A stretch of DNA of 64,000 bases from an uncultured Acetobacteraceae bacterium. GTDB lineage: Bacteria; Pseudomonadota; Alphaproteobacteria; Acetobacterales; Acetobacteraceae. Below are positions 52,457 to 61,879 of the stretch, piece by piece. The DNA lies in the NCBI GenBank assembly GCA_943912335.1, contig CALTUD010000003.1, forward strand, positions 62,001 through 126,000. The letters run 5' to 3'. The position numbers were made by a program, and so were the translations under genes. Within the stretch, counting starts at the first letter, position 1, and the number at the start of each line of letters is the position of its first letter. Under the pieces are notes generated by a model. That model worked only from the letters and a program-made list of their open reading frames with translations, ran no database searches and was not told the DNA's origin.

Positions 52457-53347
52457 ATGATCACGCCCGACACCATGACACCCGATTCGGTCATGCCGAT
52501 GCCGACCGCTCCGGCCGAACAACGGCGGATCGAGCCCGTGAGCCGCCGACAATCCGTCGGCCGGCACGTGCTGTACCGGGGTGACTGCGTGCCGGTGCTG
52601 GAGCGGATCGCGCCCGAATCGGTCGACGTGGTCGTCACGTCGCCGCCCTATAATATCGGTCTCAACTACCGTTCCTATGCCGATCGGCGTGCGGAAGAGG
52701 ATTATCTGCACTGGATGGTCACGGTGGCGACCGGGATCCGCCGGGTGATGCGGCCGGACGCGTCGTTCTTCCTGAACATCACCGGTTCCAGCGCCATGCC
52801 CTGGCTGCCGTTCGAGTTGATCGTCCGGCTGCGCAGCCTGTTCAAGCTGCAGAATCACATCACCTGGGTGAAGTCGATCTCGATCGGCGACGACACGATC
52901 GGTCATTTCAAGCCGATCAACAGCGCCCGCTTTCTGCACCGAAACCACGAACACATCTTCCATCTGACCCGAGACGGGGCGGTGCCGCTGAAGCGTCTGG
53001 CCGTGGGGGTGCCGTTCAAGGACAAGAGCAACATCGCCCGCAGAGGCCATGTTCAGGATCTGCGCTGTCGGGGGGACAGCTGGTTCATCCCCTACGAGAC
53101 GGTGCGGTCGCGCACGCAGAAATTCGACCATCCGGGCACATTCCCGGTGATGCTGCCACGCATGTGCATGCGTCTGCACGGCAAGGCGCATCCGGTGGTG
53201 CTGGACCCGTTCATGGGCACGGGCACCACCCTGGTCGCCGCGGCACAGGAGGGCGGACGCGGCATCGGCATCGACCTCGATCCAGCCTATGTGAAGATCG
53301 CCCGGCAGCGTCTGATGGAGATCAATCGGGCGGAGATCGCCGGTTAG
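52457..53347 (+). CDS. Orphan DNA methyltransferase, beta class
   Basis: 296 aa. Motif IV is TSPPYN (residues 61-66) and precedes motif I, DPFMGTGTT (about 250), so it has the beta-class order. SPPY is more common in N4-cytosine enzymes than the DPPY of CcrM-type adenine enzymes. No restriction endonuclease gene is adjacent. It could be an epigenetic regulator or a remnant of a restriction system. The start ATG is MITPDTMT, with a weak ribosome site; Met residues 7 and 13 are alternatives. It stands alone between mltA and the efflux operon. Confidence 0.88.
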   Translation: MITPDTMTPDSVMPMPTAPAEQRRIEPVSRRQSVGRHVLYRGDCVPVLERIAPESVDVVVTSPPYNIGLNYRSYADRRAEEDYLHWMVTVATGIRRVMRPDASFFLNITGSSAMPWLPFELIVRLRSLFKLQNHITWVKSISIGDDTIGHFKPINSARFLHRNHEHIFHLTRDGAVPLKRLAVGVPFKDKSNIARRGHVQDLRCRGDSWFIPYETVRSRTQKFDHPGTFPVMLPRMCMRLHGKAHPVVLDPFMGTGTTLVAAAQEGGRGIGIDLDPAYVKIARQRLMEINRAEIAG

Positions 53348-53538
53348 TTTGGCAAAAGGCGCCGAGAATTGGCGTGGTGCGCCATGCAGCCGGGATGCGG
53401 TGGAAAAAACGCATAACGAAGTTTTAAGTCATTCCAACGGTCTATCGACTTCGTTCCGGTCTGCAACGCTGGCACAAAAGCTGCTGATGCTGTCTCGGTA
53501 GCTCCAACCCGGAGCCCGACACCGAGCGACGAGGACCG

Positions 53539-55050
53539 ATGCGGACATTCCACCACCGATCATGGTTGCATGGTGGCGTGCTTCCGTTGCTCCTCTGCAT
53601 GGCCGGCTGCGCGGTCGGGCCGGATTTCCGGCGCCCGTCGATGCACAATCCGCAACGGTACAACGAGTCCGAACCGGCATCGCAGACCGTGGCGTCCGAC
53701 GTGGCGGGCGGAGCCTCGCAAACGCTTGCCAACGGCGCCGACGTGCCGGGGGCATGGTGGAAACTGTTCCGCGTCCCGGCGCTCGACGCGCTGGTGCAGG
53801 AAGCGCTGCGCGACAGCCCGAACATCGAGGCGGCGAACGAGGCTCTGCGTCAGGCCCAGGAGCGGACCCTGCAGCAGGAAGGCACGTTGTTTCCCAGCGT
53901 TTCCGGGCTGGTGAGCCGGACCCGCGGCCTGTCTCCATTGTCCTATCTGGGCACGCCGCAGCACGTGGAACCGTTCTCGTCGTACACGGCGCAACTCAAT
54001 CTCTCCTATACGCTCGACGTCTGGGGTGGGCTAAGACGCGCGATCGAGCAGCAGGGCGCGGCGGCCGAGGTGCAGCGCTTCGCGCTGGAGCAGGCCTGGC
54101 TGGCTTTGAGCGCAGGCGTCGCCAACGCGGTGATCCAGGCGGCGTCGCTCGACGGACAGATCCGGGCGCAGCAGGCGCTGATCGGGTTCGAACAGAAGCA
54201 GCTCGAGACAGTCAGGCAACAATTCGAGCTGGGCGGCGCCACCGGTACCGATCTCGCCACCCAGCAGGCGCAGGTGGCCCAGGCCCAGACTGTCCTGGTG
54301 CCGTTGCAGACCCAGGCGGTGCAGGTGCGCGACCAGATCGCCGCCTATCTCGGGCGGGCGCCATCCGAGGTGAGCATTCCGCATCTGGATCTGGACCGGT
54401 TCACCCTGCCGGAGACCCTGCCGGTGAGTCTGCCCTCCGCCTTGCTGGAGCAGCGGCCGGACATCCGCACCGCCGAAGCGCTGCTGCACCAGCAGACGGC
54501 GGCTTTGGGCGTGGCGATCGCCGCGCGGCTGCCGAACGTGACGCTGACGGCGGGCGTCGGCACCAACGCCGCAGACGTGCATCAGATGTTCTCGCCGACC
54601 AACGGATTGTGGTCGGTGGTGAACCAGGCGATGCAGCCGATCTTCGATGCGGGTCAGCTTCTACATGCCCAGCGGGCGCAGAAGGCGGCGATGCTGCAGG
54701 CGGCGGCGCAGTGGCGCCAGACCGTGGTGGCGGCGTTCCAGAGCGTCGCTGATACGCTGGCGGCGTTGCAGAACGATGCCGTCACGCTGCGCTATGCGCT
54801 GGATGCGGAAACGGCGGCCGGCCGGGCGCTGTCTCTGGCCGGGATGCAGTACAAGCTGGGCGGCGTCTCGTATCTGAGCGTCTTGAACGCGCAGCAGGTC
54901 TACCAGACCGCCGTGATCACGCTCGTGCGCGCCCGCGCGGCACGCTACGCCGACACCGTCGCGCTGTTCCAGGCGCTGGGTGGCGGCTGGTGGAACCGCG
55001 ACGACCTGCCGCCGGCACCGCCCGGCCTTCTGAGCTCGCCTCTGCCATGA
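53539..55050 (+). CDS. RND efflux outer-membrane lipoprotein (NodT/OprM-like)
   Basis: 503 aa. The signal peptide ends in MAGC, giving a lipobox; CAVGPDFRRP is typical of the family. Two outer-membrane efflux repeats follow, with long alpha-helices (coiled-coil TolC-like barrel). It should form the exit duct of the pump encoded by the next two genes. The adaptor gene overlaps it by ATGA. The 191 bp upstream (53348-53538) should contain the promoter, but I cannot assign boxes. Confidence 0.94.
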   Translation: MRTFHHRSWLHGGVLPLLLCMAGCAVGPDFRRPSMHNPQRYNESEPASQTVASDVAGGASQTLANGADVPGAWWKLFRVPALDALVQEALRDSPNIEAANEALRQAQERTLQQEGTLFPSVSGLVSRTRGLSPLSYLGTPQHVEPFSSYTAQLNLSYTLDVWGGLRRAIEQQGAAAEVQRFALEQAWLALSAGVANAVIQAASLDGQIRAQQALIGFEQKQLETVRQQFELGGATGTDLATQQAQVAQAQTVLVPLQTQAVQVRDQIAAYLGRAPSEVSIPHLDLDRFTLPETLPVSLPSALLEQRPDIRTAEALLHQQTAALGVAIAARLPNVTLTAGVGTNAADVHQMFSPTNGLWSVVNQAMQPIFDAGQLLHAQRAQKAAMLQAAAQWRQTVVAAFQSVADTLAALQNDAVTLRYALDAETAAGRALSLAGMQYKLGGVSYLSVLNAQQVYQTAVITLVRARAARYADTVALFQALGGGWWNRDDLPPAPPGLLSSPLP

Positions 55051-56216
55051 GCGAGCGTCCCGCAATGCCCGAACGGGCCCTTGGAACCTCTCGCATGACG
55101 CCGATGCGCGCCTTGACCCTGTTTCTGATCGTCGTGGTGGTGCTGGGCTATCCGTCCTGGCGCTACACGCATCGCCACGAGACCGCGTCGAACGCCGCGC
55201 AGCCGGCGGAGCCGCCGGTGGTGGTGTCGGATGCCGTGGTGGCGAACCGCCCCTGGCAGGACAGCCTGCAGGCTTTCGGCCAGATCCGTGCCGTGCAGGG
55301 GGCCGATCTGTCCGCGCAGGTGCCCGGGATCGTCGACGAGATCGATTTCCGGTCCGGCGACGAGGTGAAGGCCGGCGCCGTGCTGATGCGCCTGCGCCTG
55401 TATGACGACACGGCGAAGCTGCAGCAGCTCCAGGCGCTGGTGAGTCTGTGGCAGGCCAACGTGGCGCGCGACAAGAAGCAGTTCGCGGTGCAGGCGATCA
55501 GCCAGGCGACTCTCGATCTCGACAACGCCAATCTGCGACAATACGAAGCCCAGGTCGCGGCGCAGCAGCAGCAGATCGAAGAGAAGATCGTGCGCGCGCC
55601 GTTCGGCGGCAAGCTTGGCATCCGGCAGGTGGATCTGGGGCAGTATCTGCCGGCAGGAACGACGATCGCCAATCTGGAAGCGCTCGATCATCTTTATGTC
55701 GATTTCAACGTCGTGCAGCAGGATTTCGCGCGGATCTCGGACGGACAGACCGTCGACGTCACGGTCGATTCCTGGCCGAACCGCATATTCCATGCGAAGG
55801 TCGCGGCGCTGGACAGCCGGATCGATCAGGCGAGCCGCATGGTGTCGGTGCGGGCCGATCTGGAGAATGCGGATCGTGCGCTGCTGCCCGGCATGTTTGC
55901 CGTGTCGCATCTGAATGTCGGCAGCGTCACGCCGCGGATCGCGGTGCCTCAGGGGGCGATCTCGTTCAACCCCTACGGCAATTTCGTCTACGTGCTGACG
56001 CCCGATCCGAAGAAGGCCGGGGTGTTCGTCGCGACCTCGCGCGTGGTGACGCTGGGCGCGCGGCGCGGCGATCTGGTGCTGGTGGAGACGGGGCTTCATC
56101 CGGGCGAGCACATCGTCACCGTCGGTCTGTTCAAGCTTCGCAGCGGCAGCGCCGTCACGATCAATAACGACGTGAAGCCCGCCGAGAGCCTCACCCCGTC
56201 GCCTGAAGAAGAATAG
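55047..56216 (+). CDS. RND efflux periplasmic adaptor (MFP) subunit
   Basis: 389 aa. An N-terminal membrane anchor (about residues 21-40), lipoyl-like and hairpin domains (SQATLDLDNANLRQYEAQVAAQQQQI in parts), then beta-barrel and membrane-proximal domains. APFGGKLGIRQVDLGQYLPAG is typical of MdtA/MexA-type adaptors. It is coupled to the outer-membrane gene by ATGA, and the permease starts 12 bases downstream. Confidence 0.94.
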   Translation: MSERPAMPERALGTSRMTPMRALTLFLIVVVVLGYPSWRYTHRHETASNAAQPAEPPVVVSDAVVANRPWQDSLQAFGQIRAVQGADLSAQVPGIVDEIDFRSGDEVKAGAVLMRLRLYDDTAKLQQLQALVSLWQANVARDKKQFAVQAISQATLDLDNANLRQYEAQVAAQQQQIEEKIVRAPFGGKLGIRQVDLGQYLPAGTTIANLEALDHLYVDFNVVQQDFARISDGQTVDVTVDSWPNRIFHAKVAALDSRIDQASRMVSVRADLENADRALLPGMFAVSHLNVGSVTPRIAVPQGAISFNPYGNFVYVLTPDPKKAGVFVATSRVVTLGARRGDLVLVETGLHPGEHIVTVGLFKLRSGSAVTINNDVKPAESLTPSPEEE

Positions 56217-56228
56217 GGAGCATCCGTC

Positions 56229-59200
56229 ATGGTCGTGACAGACCTGTTCATCCGGCGCGTGGTGCTGTCCTGCGTCGTGTCGATCCTCGTCCTGGTGCTG
56301 GGCCTGCGTGCCGAACAATCCATGCCGGTCGAGAAGTTTCCGCACACGGTCTATGGGACCATCGAGGTCCAGACCTTCTATTACGGCGCCGACCCCGACA
56401 CGATCGCCGGCTTCGTCACCACGCCTCTGGAGGCGAGCATCAGCCAGGCGCAGGGGATCGACTACATGTCGTCGACCTCGTCGATCGGCAATTCCGATAT
56501 CGTGGTGAAGCTGAAGCTCGGCTACGATCCGGCGCGCGCTCTGGCGGAGATCCAGTCCTACGTGACGGCGGCGACGTCGCGTTTTCCAACCGGCGTGCAG
56601 CAGCCCTCCATTCAGATGTATTCGTCCGGACAGGAAGTTCTGGATATGGCGCTGCAAAGCTCGGAACTAACGCCGACGCAGGTGGCGGATTACGTGCGCC
56701 GTGTCGTGGCGCCGCGCTTCCAGGCGGTGCCCGGCGTGCAGAGCGTGAACGTTCAGGGCGCGCCGGACGTGGTGATGCGCGTCTGGCTCGATCCGGCCAA
56801 GATCGCCGCCTACGGCATGTCGCCGTCCGACGTCTACAACGCCCTGGCCAACAACAATTTCGTTTCGGGCATCGGCAGCACGCTCGGCAGCGCGGTGACG
56901 ATCAACCTGAACGTGACGTCCGGTCTGCATACCGTCGAACAGTTTCGCGACCTGGTGATCCGGCAGGACAAGCTGCACATCATCCGTCTCGGCGATCTGG
57001 CGAAGGTGGAACTCGGCGGCGATCCGGACACGTTCCACGTGATCGCCGACGGTCACAGCGGCGTCTACGTGTCCATCCGCCCGACGCCGACAGCGAACAC
57101 CCTGTCCGTGGCACGCGACCTGGAAGCGCAGGTGGTGCAGCTGCGCCAGCAATTGCCGCCGGCGATCACGCTTTCGGTGATCGACGATACCGGCGTGTTC
57201 ATTCGCGAGTCCATCCGCGAGGTGGTGATCACGCTGGCGGAATCCCTGGTGATCGTGGCGCTGGTCGTGTTCGCCTTTCTGGGATCGCCGCGTTCGGTGC
57301 TGGTGCCGCTGGTCACCATTCCCCTGTCCCTGATCGGCACCTTCGCGCTGATGTCGCTGATGGGGTTCTCGATCAATCTTCTGACCTTGCTGGCGCTGGT
57401 TCTGGCGATCGGCCTGGTGGTGGATGACGCCATCATCGTGGTGGAGAACGTGAACCGGCATCTGGCGGCGGGGCAGGGGCCGATCGCCGCCGCTTCCGCC
57501 GCCGCGCGCGAGCTGCTGCAACCGATCCTGGCGATGACGGTGGTGCTGATCGCGGCCTATGTGCCGCTCGGCCTGCAGGGCGGTTTGACCGGGGCGTTGT
57601 TCATCGAATTCGCGTTCACCCTGGCGGGATCGGTGACGATGTCGGCGCTGTTGGCGGTGACCTTGTCGCCGATGATGAGCTCGCGCCTGCTGCGTGCGCG
57701 CGCCGCACCGGGTCAGAAGGTGCCGTTGAGCGAACGTATGGAGCATATCAGCGAGCGTGCCCTGGACGGCGTGCAGCGCGTCTATCTTTCTGCGCTGCGC
57801 GTGTCGTTGCGTCTGCAACCCGTGGTGTTGACGGTCGGTGCGCTGGTGCTGGTGGGCGCGTGGTTCTTCTATAGCCACGCGCAGCACGAGCTGTCTCCGC
57901 GCGAGGATACCGGCGAGTTGCAGATGTCGGGCAGCGGCGCCCCGGATTCCACCAGCGACGAGCTGGCGAAATACGAACCTGCGATCTCGAAGATCTACCA
58001 CATTCCGGAGATGCGGAACTGGTGGCATGTGGATTCCGCTCCGAGCGTGCAGGGCGGCATGGAGTTGGTGCCGTGGGACAAGCGCACCCGCTCCGTGTTC
58101 ACCATCGCCGATCAGGTGCAGCAGCAGCTGACGCAGATTCCGGGTGCGCAGATGGCGATCTACGTGCCGGGCTATCTGCCGGGCTCGCACGGTCTGCCGG
58201 TCGAATATGTCCTGCAGGGTACGGGCGATTTCAATCAGCTCGGCGCGATCTCGGACACCTTCGTCGCCCGGGCGCGGGCCAGCGGCTTGTTCGCCTATGT
58301 CGACAAGGATCTGAAGATCGACCAGCCGCAGACAACGGTGGTGGTGGACCGGGCCAAGCTGTCGGCGTTGAATCTCACTCTGGCCGATCTGGGCAGTTCG
58401 CTGAACACCCTGCTGGGCGGCGGCTATACCGGGTTCTTCTCCGCCGATCAGCGGTCCTACAAGGTGGAGCCTCTGGTGATGCGCCGCTTCCGCCTCGATC
58501 CTGAGCAATTGCTGAACTACCCGATCAAGTCCGTGAACGGCATCGCCATTCCGCTGGGTTCGGTCGCCAGCCTGCACAACAGCGTGGTGCCGGAATCCAT
58601 CGCCCATTTTCAGCAGCTCGCCTCGACCACCATCGAAGCGCTGCCTGCGCCCGGCGTGACTCAGGGACAGGCCTACGACTATCTGCAGAAGCTATCGGCG
58701 GAGCTGCTGCCGGCGGGCTATGCCACCGACACCACCGGCGGTTTGCGCCAGTTCGTCACCGAGACCGGCGGTTTCGCGGCGACCTTCGCTCTGGCGGTGA
58801 TCATCACCTATCTGGCGCTGGCGGCGCTGTTCGAAAGCTTCCGCGATCCGCTGATCATTCTGGTGTCCGTGCCGATGTCGATCGCGGGCGCTCTGTTGTT
58901 CGTCTGGCTGGGTGTGGGCGGCGCGACCATCAACCTGTTCACGGAGGTGGGGCTGGTGACGCTGATGGGGCTGATCTCCAAGCACGGCATCCTGATCGTG
59001 GAGGTGGCCAAGGAGGAGCAGTTGGCCGGCGCCAGCCGTCGGGCGGCGATCGAGCGTGCCTGCGCGGTGCGTTTGCGTCCGATCCTGATGACCACGGCGG
59101 CGATGGTGCTGGGCGTTCTGCCGCTGGTGCTGGCGACCGGGGCCGGCGCCGCGTCGCGTTTCGTGATGGGGCTGGTCATCGCGGCCGGTTTGTCCATCGG

Positions 59201-59312
59201 CACGGTGTTCACCTTGTTCGTGCTGCCGGCGGTGTATCTGTTGCTCGCCTCTGATCGCGCGCAGAAACGCCCCGCGCCGGGACATGAATGGGATGCGGTT
59301 CTGCCGCACTGA
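56229..59312 (+). CDS. RND efflux inner-membrane permease (AcrB/MdtB-like)
   Basis: 1027 aa, full length of the HAE1 family. The proton-relay Asp pair is in GLVVDDAIIVVENV (about residues 400-412) and the Lys in TLMGLISKHGILIVE. Twelve membrane segments and two large periplasmic loops are expected. It exports hydrophobic compounds or drugs with protons, with the two genes upstream. The substrate is unknown. It is convergent with the histidine kinase gene. Confidence 0.95.
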   Translation: MVVTDLFIRRVVLSCVVSILVLVLGLRAEQSMPVEKFPHTVYGTIEVQTFYYGADPDTIAGFVTTPLEASISQAQGIDYMSSTSSIGNSDIVVKLKLGYDPARALAEIQSYVTAATSRFPTGVQQPSIQMYSSGQEVLDMALQSSELTPTQVADYVRRVVAPRFQAVPGVQSVNVQGAPDVVMRVWLDPAKIAAYGMSPSDVYNALANNNFVSGIGSTLGSAVTINLNVTSGLHTVEQFRDLVIRQDKLHIIRLGDLAKVELGGDPDTFHVIADGHSGVYVSIRPTPTANTLSVARDLEAQVVQLRQQLPPAITLSVIDDTGVFIRESIREVVITLAESLVIVALVVFAFLGSPRSVLVPLVTIPLSLIGTFALMSLMGFSINLLTLLALVLAIGLVVDDAIIVVENVNRHLAAGQGPIAAASAAARELLQPILAMTVVLIAAYVPLGLQGGLTGALFIEFAFTLAGSVTMSALLAVTLSPMMSSRLLRARAAPGQKVPLSERMEHISERALDGVQRVYLSALRVSLRLQPVVLTVGALVLVGAWFFYSHAQHELSPREDTGELQMSGSGAPDSTSDELAKYEPAISKIYHIPEMRNWWHVDSAPSVQGGMELVPWDKRTRSVFTIADQVQQQLTQIPGAQMAIYVPGYLPGSHGLPVEYVLQGTGDFNQLGAISDTFVARARASGLFAYVDKDLKIDQPQTTVVVDRAKLSALNLTLADLGSSLNTLLGGGYTGFFSADQRSYKVEPLVMRRFRLDPEQLLNYPIKSVNGIAIPLGSVASLHNSVVPESIAHFQQLASTTIEALPAPGVTQGQAYDYLQKLSAELLPAGYATDTTGGLRQFVTETGGFAATFALAVIITYLALAALFESFRDPLIILVSVPMSIAGALLFVWLGVGGATINLFTEVGLVTLMGLISKHGILIVEVAKEEQLAGASRRAAIERACAVRLRPILMTTAAMVLGVLPLVLATGAGAASRFVMGLVIAAGLSIGTVFTLFVLPAVYLLLASDRAQKRPAPGHEWDAVLPH

Positions 59313-59357
59313 TCGTGGCCGGCGGCGGCTCGCGGCTCGGTTGCCGGGGTCGGCGCG

Positions 59358-61841
59358 TCACCCCGGTTCGGCCCGCTGTTCGGCGGGTTGAGCCAGCGCG
59401 CCGACGCGATCCATCAGCCGGGCGATGGTGAAGGGCTTGGTCAACACCTCCATGCCCTGGTCCAGCGCGCCGTCGCCGAGCACGGTGGTTTCCGCATAGC
59501 CGGTGATGAACAGGACCTTGAGGCCTTCGCGCAGGCCGCGTGCGGCGTCGGCCAGTTGCCGTCCGTTCATGCCGTTCGGCAGTCCCACATCGGTGACGAG
59601 CAGGTCGATGGTTTCGCGCGAACGCAGGATCTTGAGGCCGCCGATCCCGTCCTCGGCTTCGAGCACCCGGTATCCGCGCTCGAACAGGATGTCGCGCACC
59701 AGCATGCGGATCGCAGGTTCGTCGTCCACCACCAGGACGGTGCGTCCGCCGCCCGCGACCGGCTCCGAAAGGGCTTCGGAGGGCCCCGTCTGCGATGGGA
59801 CGATCCCGGATTGCCGTGGCAGTTGCAGATCGACGAAGGTGCCGCGTCCGAGTTCGCTCAACAGCTCAACCCGTCCGCCGGATTGTCGCGCAAAACCGTA
59901 GATCATGCTGAGACCGAGCCCTGTGCCCTGGCCGATCGGCTTGGTGGTGAAGAACGGGTCGAAGGCACGCGCGACCAGATCCGGGCTCATGCCGACGCCT
60001 GTATCCGCGACCCGCACGCGTACGTAGTCGCCGGCCGGCAGGTCGGGCAGGGTGCCGTCGCCCGTCACCACGTCGTTGAAGGTGGTGATGGTAAGCCTGC
60101 CGCCGTTCGGCATGGCATCGCGTGCGTTCAGGCAGAGATTCAGCAGGGCGTTCTCGAACTGGTTGGCGTCGATCAGGCTGGTCCAGGGCAGGGGCGACGG
60201 GCGGACGATCACCGTGACCGCCGGGCCCATGGTGCGGCGGATCAGGTCTTCCATGCTGGCGATGATCCGGTCGATCTCCACCGGGCGCGGGTCGAGCGTC
60301 TGGCGCCGCGAGAAGGCGAGCAGCCGGTGGGTGAGGGCGGCCGCACGCCGTCCGGCCTCCTGCGCCGTGGTGAGATAGCGCTCGACGTCGTCCGTGCGCC
60401 CCTGCGACAGGCGGGCCTGGATCATCTCCAGATTGCCGGAGATGCCGGTGAGAAGATTGTTGAAATCATGGGCGAGGCCGCCGGTCAGCTGGCCCACCGC
60501 TTCCATCTTCTGGCTTTGCCGAAGCTGTTCTTCCCGCTGTTCGGCTTCGGTGATGTCGCGCACGGAGGCGGCGAAGAGCTGGTCCGACACCAGCCCTTCC
60601 AGCGCGATCGGCGCCAGGATCACGTCCAGCATCCGCAGCCCCTGCGTGGTCGCGCGATGGGCGCGGTAGCGATGCGGGGCGCGCGTGGCGATGCAGGTGG
60701 CGATATGGGCCTGCAACTCGGTCAGGATGTCGGGCGGCAGGACGCTTCTTGCTGCTTGCGGCAGGGTATCGTCCGTGGCGACGTCGTAGAGGCCGACCAG
60801 AGACGGGCTGAGCGTCTCGATATGCAGGCCGCCGTCGCGGTCAAGCCGGAACAGGGCCAGCCCGTCCACCGATTGATGCACGAAACCGCGCAGCCATGCT
60901 TCGCTCTGGGCGAGGCTTGCGGTGCGGTCCGAAACGCGCCGTTCCAGCTCGCTGCTCAGAAGCGCTTCAGCCGCCACCGCGGCCTGCCGTCGGGTTTCCA
61001 GCCGGTCCAGCCTGCGTCCGTCGAGAAGGATCTGGATCACCAGCGGCACGATCGTGCAGATCACCATGGCGGCCATTCCTGCATTGAGCGTGATCACCCC
61101 GGCGCGTTCGCCGCGCAGCAGCAGGAAGCCGGCGGCCAGCGGGATCGTCACCACCAGCATGATCTGCGCCCGGGATGCGCGCGCGCTGGGTCTGCCCGAC
61201 ATCAGCATCGGCAGCCAGCCGTGTTCCGGCTCGATGGCGAAGCTGACCAGAAACAGGACGAACAGGCCGAGCGCCGTATGCGGCGACATGTGTTGGGCGA
61301 TACCGAGGATGGAGACCGGATCGACGTCGTAAGCGTAGAAGATCAGTGTGAGGCCGGTCAGCGTCAGGCCGACCAGCGACATCGCCGTGAGAACCTGACG
61401 CCGGCGGCGCCAGTTGCTGGTCATGGCGAGCATGCCGGACGAGAACAGGATCAGGCAGGCGGCGCTGCTGCCGGCGATACGGACCGGATGCCCGTTCGAA
61501 ACCGGCCGCAACCCGCCCAGCAGATAGGCGGAGAGCGGATCGTCGAACCCGAGCAGGCGCAGAAAGCCGAGCGCGGCGGCCAGGATGAGCAGCCCCAGGG
61601 CGAAGGCTGCGGAGGCGCGGCGGCGGCCGGCCCGCAGCAGCGCCAGAGACGAGCCGCACAGCAGCAAGCCGATCGCGGTGGTCGGCGCCATCAAAGGATG
61701 CGGCAGGGCTGCGTGCCGGCCGAGCGCCAGGACAAGCCATCCGAGCAGCGTGAGCGCCCCCAGCAGCGCCGCGAACAGGCTGCCCAAACGAACCGCCCAT
61801 CCGAGAGCGATCCGGGTCCGACGATCAATGCGATCCTGCAT
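59358..61841 (-). CDS. Hybrid sensor histidine kinase with receiver domain
   Basis: 827 aa. Residues 1-275 have about seven hydrophobic segments and no recognised sensor domain. A PAS-like region follows (about 315-435). The H-box is MEAVGQLTGGLAHDFNNLL with His at about 458, N-box in NLCLNARDAM (about 570-577), G boxes ADTGVGM and GTGLGLSM. A receiver domain (about 702-815) has VDDEPA and phospho-acceptor Asp in LLVTDVGLP (about 751). No separate DNA-binding regulator is next to it. The signal it senses is not evident. The start at MQDRIDRR is preferred; the longer frame is not membrane-like. Confidence 0.93.
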   Translation of the reverse strand: MQDRIDRRTRIALGWAVRLGSLFAALLGALTLLGWLVLALGRHAALPHPLMAPTTAIGLLLCGSSLALLRAGRRRASAAFALGLLILAAALGFLRLLGFDDPLSAYLLGGLRPVSNGHPVRIAGSSAACLILFSSGMLAMTSNWRRRRQVLTAMSLVGLTLTGLTLIFYAYDVDPVSILGIAQHMSPHTALGLFVLFLVSFAIEPEHGWLPMLMSGRPSARASRAQIMLVVTIPLAAGFLLLRGERAGVITLNAGMAAMVICTIVPLVIQILLDGRRLDRLETRRQAAVAAEALLSSELERRVSDRTASLAQSEAWLRGFVHQSVDGLALFRLDRDGGLHIETLSPSLVGLYDVATDDTLPQAARSVLPPDILTELQAHIATCIATRAPHRYRAHRATTQGLRMLDVILAPIALEGLVSDQLFAASVRDITEAEQREEQLRQSQKMEAVGQLTGGLAHDFNNLLTGISGNLEMIQARLSQGRTDDVERYLTTAQEAGRRAAALTHRLLAFSRRQTLDPRPVEIDRIIASMEDLIRRTMGPAVTVIVRPSPLPWTSLIDANQFENALLNLCLNARDAMPNGGRLTITTFNDVVTGDGTLPDLPAGDYVRVRVADTGVGMSPDLVARAFDPFFTTKPIGQGTGLGLSMIYGFARQSGGRVELLSELGRGTFVDLQLPRQSGIVPSQTGPSEALSEPVAGGGRTVLVVDDEPAIRMLVRDILFERGYRVLEAEDGIGGLKILRSRETIDLLVTDVGLPNGMNGRQLADAARGLREGLKVLFITGYAETTVLGDGALDQGMEVLTKPFTIARLMDRVGALAQPAEQRAEPG

Positions 61842-61879
61842 GCGTTTCCGGATGATTTGTTTCGTTTTCTTCCCGTAGT

